In this document: one piece after another, positions 34,826-44,092 of the stretch
Numbering within the stretch: the stretch's first letter is position 1
How the letters are laid out: the number at the start of each line of letters is the position of its first letter
Virus record (IMG/VR): IMGVR_UViG_3300042445_000894
Span: 1-48,934 of that record
Strand: one strand, 5' to 3'
Source: a virus
Length of the DNA: 48,934 nucleotides
Made by a program: the position numbers and the translations under genes
The notes under the pieces: generated by a model
The model's input: only the letters and a program-made list of their open reading frames with translations
Told to the model about the DNA's origin: nothing
The model's database searches: none

Positions 34826-37729
34826 TCAAGTTATAGCAGTAGGGGGAGTAACGTTAGCTGTATATCGTGCATATCCCTTAGTGATTCTTAAATCGTCTAT
34901 GTAGGCATTTATATGTCGTCCTCCACCACTTGAATAGAAATTAGCACCAATGTAGAATCCATCCATACTTGCCGCAGTGCCACCGTCTAATGCCACGCTT
35001 GACGTAGTAGTAGCTTGTATAGTACCATTGACAAACATTCTCCATGTACTACCTGAACGTGTTATTGCTATATGTGCCCAAGCACCGTTCGTTATATTAG
35101 ATGTGCTAACTAATATTGCTGAACCAGCTGCATAATTATTCACCCAAAAACTATACTTACTAGCATAACTAGCATGTGGAGCGTGAAATGCCCATTTGTT
35201 ACTTGTCCATGTTGCGTTATAATTTCCCATAATAGTAGGGTCAGTGTTGGTATGTGTAACAGGATAGTACCAAAATTCTATTGTAAAGTTACCAGAACCC
35301 ATAGCATAATTTAAGTTTGGAGGTGAATATAAGTAATCCCCAGTTCCATCAAAATATATACTAGCGTTGTTATACTTTTTAACCGCGGTACTTAATTGTG
35401 CGCCGCCAAGAGTTTCTAAATTATTTTTACCGGTTTGGTCAATAATACCTGCATTAGTAAAATTTGTCAATAAACTTGTATTTGCAATTGCTGTTAGTGG
35501 ACTTGTGGGTGGTATAAAGTTACCGGTATATATACAAGTACCAACCACAAGTCGTAAATCTGAAAGATAACCATTTGTATAGTTTGAAGCTAAATTACTA
35601 GAAACTCCAATAAACATATTACCCGAACTAGAGGTCAATGCTTGGGAATCTGTTCTAGTTGATCCGGTTGCTTCAACTCCGTTCGTAAAGATTCTACAAA
35701 CATTATTGGCATCTCTTGTCCAAGCATAATGATTCCATTGTCCAAGTATTCCTGCTGTACCAGGATTCATCATAACATAAGTAGCAGAACCTGCACCCGC
35801 GATACTCCAATTTGGAGTAGTTCCACTAGCTAAATAAAACGCATAAGTTGGCCCGGTACCACCGTAGTTCCAATTTCTATTTACAAAATGAAACTCTGAG
35901 GTAGCTGTAGTGTACGCCCAACCTTCAAGAGTGAATGGTGTGCTTGCAGGTATATTATAATTAGAATTATATAACGCCGTTAAATAGTCACCCGTACCAT
36001 CAAAGTATGCACTACCACCATTAACGCTAGGAGTATAATTTGTTGCAGATTGTAAAAATGGATGGAAGGCTTGAACTGATACATCACCGTTTCTAGTTAA
36101 TGTAAAATTGTTAGTACTTTTATCAATTAACCTATTTGATTGACATGTCAATAAACTTGTGTTTGCTATTGCTGTTAGTGGTGAAGTAGGTGGGGTGAAT
36201 GCTGAGGTATAGACTGCTGTACCATTAACTACTCGTAGGTTGCTAATATATCCAGTAAAGTACCCAGTTAAATCTGCACTAACACCTATTCTAAAATCCT
36301 TATTAGCGCCATTATAATAATAAAGAGTTTGACCAGTAACATCCCTGCTTCCACTTGCATCTAGTACACCATTAATATACATAGATAAGCTGTTTCCGTT
36401 TCTTACAACAGCTACGTGAGTCCAAACAGTAGCACTAATTTGAGTAGTGCCTATATAGTCTACTGTACCAAGACCTGAAGCCGCATTATTGTATCCAAAT
36501 CTCATAACGTTGCCGGAAGTAATATCAAGATAAAATTCACCGCCTGATTGCCAGTTATTACAAACACCTCTTAACACACCGGCTGTTGTTGGATATATAA
36601 ATGCTTCTATTGTAAAATTATTTGCACTGAACAACATTGTTGCTGAATAGGGAGTATTTAAATAATCCCCAGTACCATCAAAGTAGTTACTCCAATTACT
36701 ACCATACGGACTAAAAGTACCTTGACTTGTATTACCATTTCTTTGTATATTAAAGTTATTGGTGCTACTATCTATGAATACATTGTTGTTGGCCCCATTA
36801 GTTGATGCGGTACCTTCGCCGTTCAATAATAAAGTAGTATATGGTGAGTATGGTTCCCCCTGCGTAATAGATATTGAAAATGTTCTGGTGTTAGATAGAT
36901 TTGCAGTATCAGTTGCAACTATAGCAAATGAATATGTATTAGCAGAAGAAACGGAACCAGATAACAAACCGTTTGCTGCAAGTGTGAGGTTTGCAGGTAG
37001 AGAAGATCCTACTGCAACAGAATATGTTATACTGGATAGGTCTGTTGCAACAAGAGTATTTGAATAATTCTCGTTTACAAGTGCTGATCCTAGATTAGCA
37101 GCAGTTGTCCAAGCAGGTTCGACATTTCGTGTAATTGGCAATGTAAAATTTCTAGATGTATCTTGATTCTCTGCGTCTTTAGCATTTACTGTAAAGTTAT
37201 AATTGGTTGTGGTATTTGCCGCAACTGTGCCTGCAATTAATCCGTTTGCATATAATGATAATGAAGAAGGCAAGGTGTTTGCCGCAGCCAAAGTATACAC
37301 TGTTGCAGAAGGTGCACTTAATTGTATAGATATTGGCACCAACGCTTCACTTGATGTTAATGTACTACCCGTACTCCAAGCAGGGAAAGCTGAGTACGTA
37401 AGCCCGTTAACAAGTAATGCTAAAGATCCATCCGGATTAATTACATATACAGATTTGCTTGCACCTTCCGTAGAAGCGGGAATTTCTGCTCGTATTTGCG
37501 TATTGGATACCCAGGTAATAGTTGTTGCAGGTGTTTGATCTATTAGAACTTGAGCGGCGCTATTAAAACTTTGACCATTAATAATAATGTAACCCCCTCC
37601 CACATTAGCAGCAGTATCGTCAAGTGTGTTGTATTGACTGTCTACTATTTGTACATTACTAATGCGAGGACCAGATATTGCTGCTAGAGTTTCTGGAGTT
37701 AAATTATTTACCGTTAGTTTTGTTGTCAT
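34826..37729 (-). CDS. Giant tail fibre with TIG, Ig-like and three LamG domains
   Basis: 967 residues. N-terminal TIG-like domain (about 1-115), then two putative-Ig (He_PIG-like) repeats (LPSSLSLYANGLIAGTV; LPANLTLAANGLLSGSV), then three LamG/concanavalin-like modules, each with YFDGTGDYL, a F-T-E-x-W/F strand, a W-H-A-V-R/T-R strand and ending LR-V-GTAVYT-F-PPTSPLTAI. LamG-like domains bind sugars, so this is a strong candidate for the receptor-binding long fibre. No signal peptide. Confidence 0.85.
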   Translation of the reverse strand: MTTKLTVNNLTPETLAAISGPRISNVQIVDSQYNTLDDTAANVGGGYIIINGQSFNSAAQVLIDQTPATTITWVSNTQIRAEIPASTEGASKSVYVINPDGSLALLVNGLTYSAFPAWSTGSTLTSSEALVPISIQLSAPSATVYTLAAANTLPSSLSLYANGLIAGTVAANTTTNYNFTVNAKDAENQDTSRNFTLPITRNVEPAWTTAANLGSALVNENYSNTLVATDLSSITYSVAVGSSLPANLTLAANGLLSGSVSSANTYSFAIVATDTANLSNTRTFSISITQGEPYSPYTTLLLNGEGTASTNGANNNVFIDSSTNNFNIQRNGNTSQGTFSPYGSNWSNYFDGTGDYLNTPYSATMLFSANNFTIEAFIYPTTAGVLRGVCNNWQSGGEFYLDITSGNVMRFGYNNAASGLGTVDYIGTTQISATVWTHVAVVRNGNSLSMYINGVLDASGSRDVTGQTLYYYNGANKDFRIGVSADLTGYFTGYISNLRVVNGTAVYTSAFTPPTSPLTAIANTSLLTCQSNRLIDKSTNNFTLTRNGDVSVQAFHPFLQSATNYTPSVNGGSAYFDGTGDYLTALYNSNYNIPASTPFTLEGWAYTTATSEFHFVNRNWNYGGTGPTYAFYLASGTTPNWSIAGAGSATYVMMNPGTAGILGQWNHYAWTRDANNVCRIFTNGVEATGSTRTDSQALTSSSGNMFIGVSSNLASNYTNGYLSDLRLVVGTCIYTGNFIPPTSPLTAIANTSLLTNFTNAGIIDQTGKNNLETLGGAQLSTAVKKYNNASIYFDGTGDYLYSPPNLNYAMGSGNFTIEFWYYPVTHTNTDPTIMGNYNATWTSNKWAFHAPHASYASKYSFWVNNYAAGSAILVSTSNITNGAWAHIAITRSGSTWRMFVNGTIQATTTSSVALDGGTAASMDGFYIGANFYSSGGGRHINAYIDDLRITKGYARYTANVTPPTAIT

Positions 37730-37731
37730 TT

Positions 37732-38088
37732 TTATACGTAAGTTATACTTGTTACCGCAGATGCGCCGGTTGGGTTGGTCACAAATAATAAATTAATACC
37801 TACATTCGATGATGGCATAGATGCTCTAATTTCCGTAGAGTCAACACGTGTGACAGTTGTTGCTGTTTTTAAAGCGCCTCGTCTTACTGAGACTTGACAC
37901 CCTATTTCAAAATTTGTTCCTAATATCTTTAAATATCCACCAGTAACATTAGATAATGAACCTCCAGATGAAACATAACTAGAATCCGTTACTATTACGT
38001 TGGCAATTGTTGGGCCGTCTAAAATTTGGCCTTGTGTTAATGCTATAAGCCTACTATCAAAATTTGCTAAAGTTACTTTGGTTGTCAT
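37732..38088 (-). CDS. TIG-domain protein, paralogue of fibre N terminus
   Basis: 118 residues. MTTKVTLANFDSRLIALTQG, IANVIVTDSSYVSSGG, GGYLKILGTNFEIG and VTNPTGASAV line up with the first 115 residues of the 967-residue fibre (MTTKLTVNNLTPETLAAISG, ISNVQIVDSQYN, GGYIIINGQSFN, VINPDGS). Probably a small virion protein or the anchor module acting alone. Stop 2 bases before the fibre start. Confidence 0.75.
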   Translation of the reverse strand: MTTKVTLANFDSRLIALTQGQILDGPTIANVIVTDSSYVSSGGSLSNVTGGYLKILGTNFEIGCQVSVRRGALKTATTVTRVDSTEIRASMPSSNVGINLLFVTNPTGASAVTSITYV

Positions 38089-38111
38089 GTGGTAATACTA
38101 TTTTGTTCTTT

Positions 38112-38119
38112 TATTTATT
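38112..38119 (-). promoter_or_regulatory. Late-type promoter octamer (AATAAATA)
   Basis: Minus strand AATAAATA, 24 bases before the TIG-domain gene, in the gap between ThyX and the late fibre genes. Confidence 0.45.
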
Positions 38120-38131
38120 AGTATTGCAATT

Positions 38132-38797
38132 TTACAATTCTGCAGACATAGGGAACACCTCAGCAATCACCTTAGCGCATGCTTTGGCAACTTCAATGTG
38201 TTCTTTTTGTGTGCCATTTTCCGAACGAAGTTGAATATAGTGAATCCAACTACGAAGAGTCCCGGCCATATAAAGCTTAGAAACTGTTAAACCTTCAGGA
38301 AGAACTGCTCGAGCTTGTTCTTTTGCAATTCCCATATCAGTTGCTTGTTTATAAACTTCTCTTGTCAGTTTAATAATTTCTCGTTGTTTTTCTTCCCACC
38401 AATTATTTAATTCTCTATGTTCTAGATTATTTAGTACGTCTAGCTCAATAGAGTTTTGTCTATTTTTAGTATCCTGCAATCTTGCTTCGCGAGTTACGAA
38501 ATCTAAATCTTGCGTAGGGTCAGCATAACGCTGACTAAACTCTTGAAATGAGAATGAACGATGGCGAAGCATTTGTCTTGCAATGTCTCGTGTTGTTTCA
38601 ATCTCAAGTGTCAATGATACCATCTCCAAAGGAGACCAATGTTTGTTGGCAATCAAATATTTAATTAATTTTTCAGATGTGCCTTTATTGTTTTGATTAG
38701 ATGGATTAGAAACTCGAGCACAAAATGCTACAAGTTCCGTCATATTTTCTGCAAAGTATTGTGCTGGCTGTGAATAGGAAATAATTTCCACTTTCAT
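38132..38797 (-). CDS. thyX: Flavin-dependent thymidylate synthase
   Basis: 221 residues. The ThyX motif RHRSFSFQEFSQR (78-90) is complete, and the C-terminal region EQARAVLPEGLTVSKLY and RSWIHYIQLRSENGTQKEH match. It makes dTMP from dUMP with FAD and methylenetetrahydrofolate. With dCMP deaminase and the reductase this completes a phage route to dTMP. ATG 38797 overlaps the upstream stop; the earlier ATG is less likely. Confidence 0.95.
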   Translation of the reverse strand: MKVEIISYSQPAQYFAENMTELVAFCARVSNPSNQNNKGTSEKLIKYLIANKHWSPLEMVSLTLEIETTRDIARQMLRHRSFSFQEFSQRYADPTQDLDFVTREARLQDTKNRQNSIELDVLNNLEHRELNNWWEEKQREIIKLTREVYKQATDMGIAKEQARAVLPEGLTVSKLYMAGTLRSWIHYIQLRSENGTQKEHIEVAKACAKVIAEVFPMSAEL

Positions 38798-38961
38798 ATA
38801 ATGCCGTCCCATCTATATTTTCTTATTGGTTTATTTTGTTCATATTCTATTGCAGCTTGCCATGCTTGCCACAATAGATCTCTAATATTGTTATCGGGTA
38901 ATTCTCTTAATTTAAAAGTATCAAACAACCAAGTATCAAATGCTTGTATATCTTCATTCAT
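38794..38961 (-). CDS. Small protein, 55 aa
   Basis: MNEDIQAFDTWLFDTFKLRE, then LLWQAWQAAIEYEQNKPIRK: helical, Trp-rich, with the W-A-W-Q-A-A pattern of many phage small proteins. ATG 38961 has GGGATTGAT upstream. Confidence 0.6.
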   Translation of the reverse strand: MNEDIQAFDTWLFDTFKLRELPDNNIRDLLWQAWQAAIEYEQNKPIRKYRWDGII

Positions 38962-38962
38962 A

Positions 38963-39688
38963 TCAATCCCACAGTCCTTGGTAGTATTTTCCAAACAGTC
39001 GAAAGCCGTTTTGGATGCGTGTTTCTACCACTTTCATGCCTTCATAATCGCACTTGTAAGTGTCGTTGGGGCCGTGACCCATTTGCCAGTACTTGTGGTC
39101 ACCTTTGGCAACTTCATTACCATCTTTATCCACTGGCACCCACAGTATATCATGTTCACCTTCGCGGAAAGCATCTTGCCATGAGTCATCCACTTTGCAC
39201 TCAAATGCAAAGATCATTTCATCCATGACCCAGTCCCAACGTGCAAAATGGTTGGCATCTGTGTCATATTCGTTTTCTTTGGCCGGTGCAGAGGTTGACT
39301 TCAATTCTTCGGGCACATCTTCATCATCCACAAACGGTGCGCCATGCTTTTTTTCTTTCAATTGCTTGAGCATGGGCAGGATGATTGGTGCCAAGGTCGA
39401 ATCCATGCTCCAGGTGTCATAACGGTCAATCTTTACATAGTTGATCGCTGGATGCACACGATCTAGCACCCACATGATACCTCGGCTGATGGGTGTAAGA
39501 CGGTCTACCCACTTTTCGCACCAGTCTGGACGTTCCACATACAGAGATTTTTCTCGACGTTCATCTTCTAGTGTTTGTTCAAGTTTCCAACGAGAACACT
39601 TTGACCAGTCAGTCCAGAAGAACATGTAGTCTAACATGGTGTAAGGTGAGATCCAATGATCTCGATATCCGCTTATATAAACTTTCAT
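38963..39688 (-). CDS. Conserved T4-like protein (MKVYISGYRDHWISPYT family)
   Basis: 241 residues. YISGYRDHWISPYTMLDYMF, SRGIMWVLDRVHPAINYVKI, DRYDTWSMDSTLAPIILPML are highly conserved in T4-like aquatic phages; a middle acidic segment is variable. Function unknown but it is one of the more conserved genes there. ATG 39688 overlaps the upstream stop (ATGA). Confidence 0.82.
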   Translation of the reverse strand: MKVYISGYRDHWISPYTMLDYMFFWTDWSKCSRWKLEQTLEDERREKSLYVERPDWCEKWVDRLTPISRGIMWVLDRVHPAINYVKIDRYDTWSMDSTLAPIILPMLKQLKEKKHGAPFVDDEDVPEELKSTSAPAKENEYDTDANHFARWDWVMDEMIFAFECKVDDSWQDAFREGEHDILWVPVDKDGNEVAKGDHKYWQMGHGPNDTYKCDYEGMKVVETRIQNGFRLFGKYYQGLWD

Positions 39689-40125
39689 TCTTCTTTCCAA
39701 GGTGTTACGAAAGTATTAAATTTGTGTTCATCATTCCACGCTTTAGCATAGTCATTGTCTTTATCACATAAAGCCAATACTTCATCTTTCGAAACAACAC
39801 GGTGACTAATGATTTGCTCACCAATATGTTCTTGGCTAAATTCCATGGCCTCATTCAGTGTTACTGTATCAAGGGCCCATTCGGATTTACCTTTTGGAAC
39901 TTCAACCATATACCGTTGACGGAATGTAGAAACACATTCAACAAGTACAAATTCAGTTTCAGTGTTATCTTTCTTTTTAATAGACCAGCTTCCATCTTTA
40001 CCATCGAGCCATTCCAAAGTATCACCAATTTTCCAACCTAGCTCAGCTAGCATCTCATCGGTAAGAGGCAATATCAATTCGTTAGTATCGGGGTCTTCTT
40101 GTAAGGTCACAATTTGTCTCAACAT
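39685..40125 (-). CDS. Phage protein with AbrB-like N-terminal domain
   Basis: 146 residues. LILPLTDEMLAELGWKIGDT then LEW resembles a SpoVT/AbrB swapped-hairpin DNA-binding domain; the second half (FRQRYMVEVPKGKSEWALDT, EQIISHRVVSKDEVLAL) is a separate phage domain. A regulator or DNA-associated protein is possible. ATG 40125 has GGAG eight bases upstream. Confidence 0.7.
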   Translation of the reverse strand: MLRQIVTLQEDPDTNELILPLTDEMLAELGWKIGDTLEWLDGKDGSWSIKKKDNTETEFVLVECVSTFRQRYMVEVPKGKSEWALDTVTLNEAMEFSQEHIGEQIISHRVVSKDEVLALCDKDNDYAKAWNDEHKFNTFVTPWKEE

Positions 40126-41141
40126 CTTTTCCACTCCGTAAATTTAAGTTTAGCTTGTAAGCCAGAGAACATATTTTTAGAGATAACTTTGACAGGATCA
40201 ATATTATTGAGCACCATGTCATTGATATCTTTTTCTTCAATGTTCTGAGGCCAGATAACCACATTATAATTGCTCGCAATGATTTTGTCAAGCACACGGG
40301 CAACATCTTTATTGCGAGGCTGATTATCAACAATCATAACCAATTTATCTTTTGGCAAACCAACCATTTCCATCTTACCAAAAGATGTACCACCAACTGC
40401 GATTGCGTTTGGTAAAAACAAACTATCAAGAGGACCTTCAACCACATGGATAGGTTTTGTCTTATCTACTTCGTTCATACCAAATACCAGTACATCATCT
40501 TCTTTAATTTTGATTAGAACATAGCGCAATGATTCGCCTCGCAATGCTCTACAAGTTACACCTGATAATTGACCGATACTATTGTAGAAGGGGATAACCA
40601 ATCTTGGTTCTTCGGTTGTGATCTTATCTTTGTATTTATCACTTAATTGTCCAATATCCTTCATATTTTTAATGAAGTATAATCGTTTGAATTTTTCTTT
40701 CGGAATTTTTCTTTTCAAACAGAACTGCACAGCCTCATGATCTTCTGGTAAAGTATCAAGTCTGTCCAATAATTTATCTAACAGAGTTTCATCTGTTTTC
40801 TCAAATACTGGTTGTTCCATTTTAAATTTATCTTCAATCTTTTGATGCGGCTTCTTTGAGGGCAAGCCTTCATTATATCGTTCCATTACATATTGATTAT
40901 ATTGCATGCTATCCAATTGCTTCAAGAATGAACCAAAATGCATAGCTGCGCTACAGTTGTGGCACTTGTAGTATAAATCATTTTTAGATGGATAGAAAAA
41001 TCCGCGTGCTTTGTTCTTTTTCTTTGTAGAATCGCCGCAAAGAACACACCTACAATTCCATAGGCGTTCGCTCTTTTGAGTAAAAAGCGGAAGACGATTA
41101 CTTATCAGTTTTAAGTATTTTAGATCAGTGAATAATGACAA
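40119..41141 (-). CDS. 61: DNA primase, T4 gp61-type
   Basis: 340 residues from TTG 41141, preceded by AAAGGAG. N-terminal zinc ribbon (CRCVLCGDSTKKKNKARGFF, then YKCHNCSA) and a Toprim domain (VVEGPLDSLFLPNAIAVGG; LVMIVDNQPRNKDV) match T4 gp61. It makes RNA primers for lagging-strand synthesis with the gp41 helicase, which is not in the window. Nearby ThyX and nucleotide genes fit a replication region. Confidence 0.93.
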   Translation of the reverse strand: MSLFTDLKYLKLISNRLPLFTQKSERLWNCRCVLCGDSTKKKNKARGFFYPSKNDLYYKCHNCSAAMHFGSFLKQLDSMQYNQYVMERYNEGLPSKKPHQKIEDKFKMEQPVFEKTDETLLDKLLDRLDTLPEDHEAVQFCLKRKIPKEKFKRLYFIKNMKDIGQLSDKYKDKITTEEPRLVIPFYNSIGQLSGVTCRALRGESLRYVLIKIKEDDVLVFGMNEVDKTKPIHVVEGPLDSLFLPNAIAVGGTSFGKMEMVGLPKDKLVMIVDNQPRNKDVARVLDKIIASNYNVVIWPQNIEEKDINDMVLNNIDPVKVISKNMFSGLQAKLKFTEWKRC

Positions 41142-41167
41142 AATTGAGACTCCTTTAAGAGTCACTC

Positions 41168-41196
41168 ATTATAATATAATTTTAGGCAGGAGTCAA
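41168..41196 (-). promoter_or_regulatory. Sigma-70 promoter for primase
   Basis: TTGACT (41191-41196), 17 bases, TATAAT (41168-41173), 26 bases before the TTG start. Confidence 0.8.
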
Positions 41197-41200
41197 GCAG

Positions 41201-41557
41201 TTAGAACAGCTTTTCCAATTTTAAGTGAGCCAAAACATAACCAATAACTATAGCACCGCCCATTATCATCCAGCGCCATTTTTCAACAGCGTGTAATTTT
41301 TCGGCTATTTGTTTATGTTGTTCTGTACTTGCTTTTGTTTGAAAATCTAATTTTTCCATGAGTTTATCATGTTTAGATTCAATGTCTTTATGTAAATCAT
41401 CTCTCATATCGCTAATTCTGTGATGCAGTGTCGCATAATTTGTGTCTATCTTTTCTTCCAATTTTTCCATGGAACTTGAAATGGAGGTGACTTGTGTTTC
41501 TAAAACTGAAACACGCACATCGGTGTCAAGGCTTCGTATGTTATTTGTCTCAGGCAT
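41201..41557 (-). CDS. Coiled-coil protein with C-terminal membrane helix
   Basis: 118 residues. Heptad-rich region from about 18 to 90 (EKLEEKIDTNYATLHHRISD) followed by a single helix (RWMIMGGAIVIGYVLAHL). A common T4-like tail-anchored architecture. Could be a spanin-like, antiholin or virion-tether protein; unassigned. Confidence 0.7.
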   Translation of the reverse strand: MPETNNIRSLDTDVRVSVLETQVTSISSSMEKLEEKIDTNYATLHHRISDMRDDLHKDIESKHDKLMEKLDFQTKASTEQHKQIAEKLHAVEKWRWMIMGGAIVIGYVLAHLKLEKLF

Positions 41558-42107
41558 TTGGTTTACCTCTTCGGAACATTTGATTTGAAGAAGTCCATTT
41601 TTTCTGAGCCTTCTTACTTACTGGAACATCTTTATCTAGACCGGCTACGCCGCCTGTTGCTGCAGCATTATTAGCCGGTGCAACTGCTCCCATTTCTTCG
41701 GAAAATTGTCTAAATGATAGGATTTTATTTTTATCCATTGCTTCATTTAGTTCGTTAATTTCATCTGTTAAATCTTCATCTAATTTCTTTAAGAATTTTT
41801 CTTCAAGATTAATTGACTCTTTACCTTTGGCAAGATCTTCTTTAACCAAAGCATACGCCGCAGCAAGAGAGGCAATTTTTTTATTTTCGATAGGTACTTT
41901 GTTTATAATTCTTTTTAGTCTAAACACTAATCGGTGCAGTAATGTATAAGCATCACGCTTTTCTACCGTGTTGAGATTTCGCATTGGAATTAATTCTTTG
42001 CCTGTTTTATCAATGATGCCCATTTTAAATGCAGGTGTGTCTTCAAAATTTTGAACCAGCATGTGCAAAATTCTAAATGCTATGATTGAGTCTACAAATT
42101 TACCCAT
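41550..42107 (-). CDS. Conserved T4-like protein, 185 aa
   Basis: NTVEKRDAYTLLHRLVFRLK, RIINKVPIENKKIASLAAAY, then a disordered, Ala/Gly/Lys-rich C-terminal part (GAVAPANNAAATGGVAG). This family follows the same neighbour (42107-42496) in T4-like aquatic phages. Function unknown; a virion-related role is possible. Confidence 0.75.
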   Translation of the reverse strand: MGKFVDSIIAFRILHMLVQNFEDTPAFKMGIIDKTGKELIPMRNLNTVEKRDAYTLLHRLVFRLKRIINKVPIENKKIASLAAAYALVKEDLAKGKESINLEEKFLKKLDEDLTDEINELNEAMDKNKILSFRQFSEEMGAVAPANNAAATGGVAGLDKDVPVSKKAQKKWTSSNQMFRRGKPNA

Positions 42108-42496
42108 TACAGTCTCTTTAAATTTTCTAAGATTGTTTCGTCTATAGAAATATCTTTATCTAATATTTCTATACCCGGTGATACTATTACTTTTAATGGC
42201 ATATAGTTTAAAAATACCAAGAATGTTTTTACCTGAGGCCAGAACTTTTCTTCCAGCTTATAAAATAGCATCTTGGTTGTTGCCTCTATACCAAATAGAT
42301 TACCTAATACAATTATATGGTTGAGTATTAATCTCTCTTTAAGCTCTTTACCCACATTATGTTTTCTTAATAGTCTTTTTATATACTTAAATCTTTTAAG
42401 ATCATTTAAGAATTCATCCATTCCCTTACAAGAGGGATTGTCATAATGCTTAATAGCATACATTGTAAAGTTATCTTCAGTCAATTCAATTATCAT
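42107..42496 (-). CDS. Conserved T4-like protein, 129 aa
   Basis: MDEFLNDLKRFKYIKRLLRK, ELKERLILNHIIVLGNLFGI and KLEEKFWPQVKTFLVFLNYM. The F-x-DLKRFKYIKRLL--ELKERLILNHIIV block is strongly conserved in T4-like phages next to the previous gene. Function unknown. Stop overlaps the next start by one base. Confidence 0.78.
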   Translation of the reverse strand: MIIELTEDNFTMYAIKHYDNPSCKGMDEFLNDLKRFKYIKRLLRKHNVGKELKERLILNHIIVLGNLFGIEATTKMLFYKLEEKFWPQVKTFLVFLNYMPLKVIVSPGIEILDKDISIDETILENLKRL

Positions 42497-42502
42497 TTTT
42501 GT

Positions 42503-44092
42503 TTATCTTATTAGATTAAATGCTCCGTTTATTATAGATATACTGCCAGACAAAACAACATCTTTTTCTATATTAAAAACGTTATGTAAAAATATTCCAG
42601 TACCACCCATCAAAGATCTTGTATTCGTATAGTCATTATTAAGATTTGAAGTATAAATTGTAGTATTACTAACTGCAGATTTAATTAACCAATTTTTTAA
42701 TGATGCTGGACTTATACTAGGATTAAGTTGTAAATACAATGCCGACACACCACATACTTGAGGGGAAGCCATTGATGTTCCAGATAAATTAATCTGTTTA
42801 AATCCCGAATCTTTAAAATAAGAAACAGCACTAAAATTATTAGTATTACTACAACAACTAACAACATTCGCACCCGGTGCCCAAATATCTATTCCAGGAC
42901 CAGTTTCACTTGAATGTGCTTTTTGATCTTCATATTCAGAAAATGCTGTACTATCTATACTACCAACCTTTATTGCATCTTGGTCCAATGGACTAGATCC
43001 TCTGTGGTATGTATAATCTACCCCACCTGTTCTAAAACTATTATTATAATCTATACCATCTATTTTATCTATTTTGTGATAATTATTTCCTCCAGCGATT
43101 ACAACATGTACGCCTTCGTCTAATAATTCCTGTATATCTACATCCACAGCACCAGATCTAAAATTAGTAATAAAGTTTCCACCACTTGTTATATTTACCA
43201 ATCCGTAATTGGTCCAACGATAAGCGGCATTCGATGTTGTGGTCGCATCAGTATATATATTGCCTCTATGTAATACTCTAGTAACCGAAGAATATGATAA
43301 TGTATATCCCCAACTCATATTAACTATTGTTGGTCGTTTAAATCCAGTGGCAGGATCAATTGGTTTATTTCTGTGCCATAATTTAATAACATCAAAACAA
43401 TCACCTATAGAAATGCCTGTACCTGAATCTCCTGCACCTTCTAAACCAGAAACTTTTAGAGAATAAATTCTTGAATTTTTTGCCCAACCAAAAGTTTTTC
43501 CTGCAACTATGCCGGCAACGTGTGTTCCATGTCCATCAAAATCTCTATAATGATTGGCAGATTGTGTTCCCGCCAATCCAGATTCTGTGTACCAATTTAT
43601 TTGTTGTACTCTTGTATTTCCGTTATCATCTGTAAATTCTGGATGATATACTTCAATACCACTATCTTGAATTACTACGTCTACGCCTGATCCATCTAAA
43701 ACATAATTGTATGCATTATCGGAAGTAAGACCTAAACCATAATTGTTGGTTGGATTGTTTACTCTATTCAATCCCCAATTTACAAAATCACCTGAGGATG
43801 ATGAAGTTTTTGTAAAATTAGATATTTGCTGGCCTCGCAAACCAATTATTACATCATCTCTTTGCCAAGGAGGTATTTCTACAGAATATATTCTAGGATC
43901 TTGTCTTAATGTTTCTGCTTCTTCATCTGTTAATGAATAGTGGCAATTGCGAGTACTTCCGTCTCTGTTATTAACTATTTCAACACGTCTAGACGGAACG
44001 AATGAATCTGAATCGTTTTCATTTTCAATTTCATTCCAAAAGATGTCATAGTCTACATCTTTTTTTAAACTAACAATATATTCTTTAAGCAT
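42503..44092 (-). CDS. Subtilisin-like serine protease (S8)
   Basis: 529 residues. Catalytic triad intact: D143 (IQDSGIEVYHPEF), H191 (DGHGTHVAGIVAG), S440 (SGTSMASPQVCGVSA), with the oxyanion Asn in IAGGNN. The first 130 residues have no signal peptide. A final beta domain of about 40 residues (VLSGSISIINGAFNLI) could attach it to the virion. It lies between conserved virion-type genes and fibres, so processing of fibres or attack on surface proteins is plausible. Similar proteases occur in aquatic T4-like phages. Confidence 0.88.
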   Translation of the reverse strand: MLKEYIVSLKKDVDYDIFWNEIENENDSDSFVPSRRVEIVNNRDGSTRNCHYSLTDEEAETLRQDPRIYSVEIPPWQRDDVIIGLRGQQISNFTKTSSSSGDFVNWGLNRVNNPTNNYGLGLTSDNAYNYVLDGSGVDVVIQDSGIEVYHPEFTDDNGNTRVQQINWYTESGLAGTQSANHYRDFDGHGTHVAGIVAGKTFGWAKNSRIYSLKVSGLEGAGDSGTGISIGDCFDVIKLWHRNKPIDPATGFKRPTIVNMSWGYTLSYSSVTRVLHRGNIYTDATTTSNAAYRWTNYGLVNITSGGNFITNFRSGAVDVDIQELLDEGVHVVIAGGNNYHKIDKIDGIDYNNSFRTGGVDYTYHRGSSPLDQDAIKVGSIDSTAFSEYEDQKAHSSETGPGIDIWAPGANVVSCCSNTNNFSAVSYFKDSGFKQINLSGTSMASPQVCGVSALYLQLNPSISPASLKNWLIKSAVSNTTIYTSNLNNDYTNTRSLMGGTGIFLHNVFNIEKDVVLSGSISIINGAFNLIR

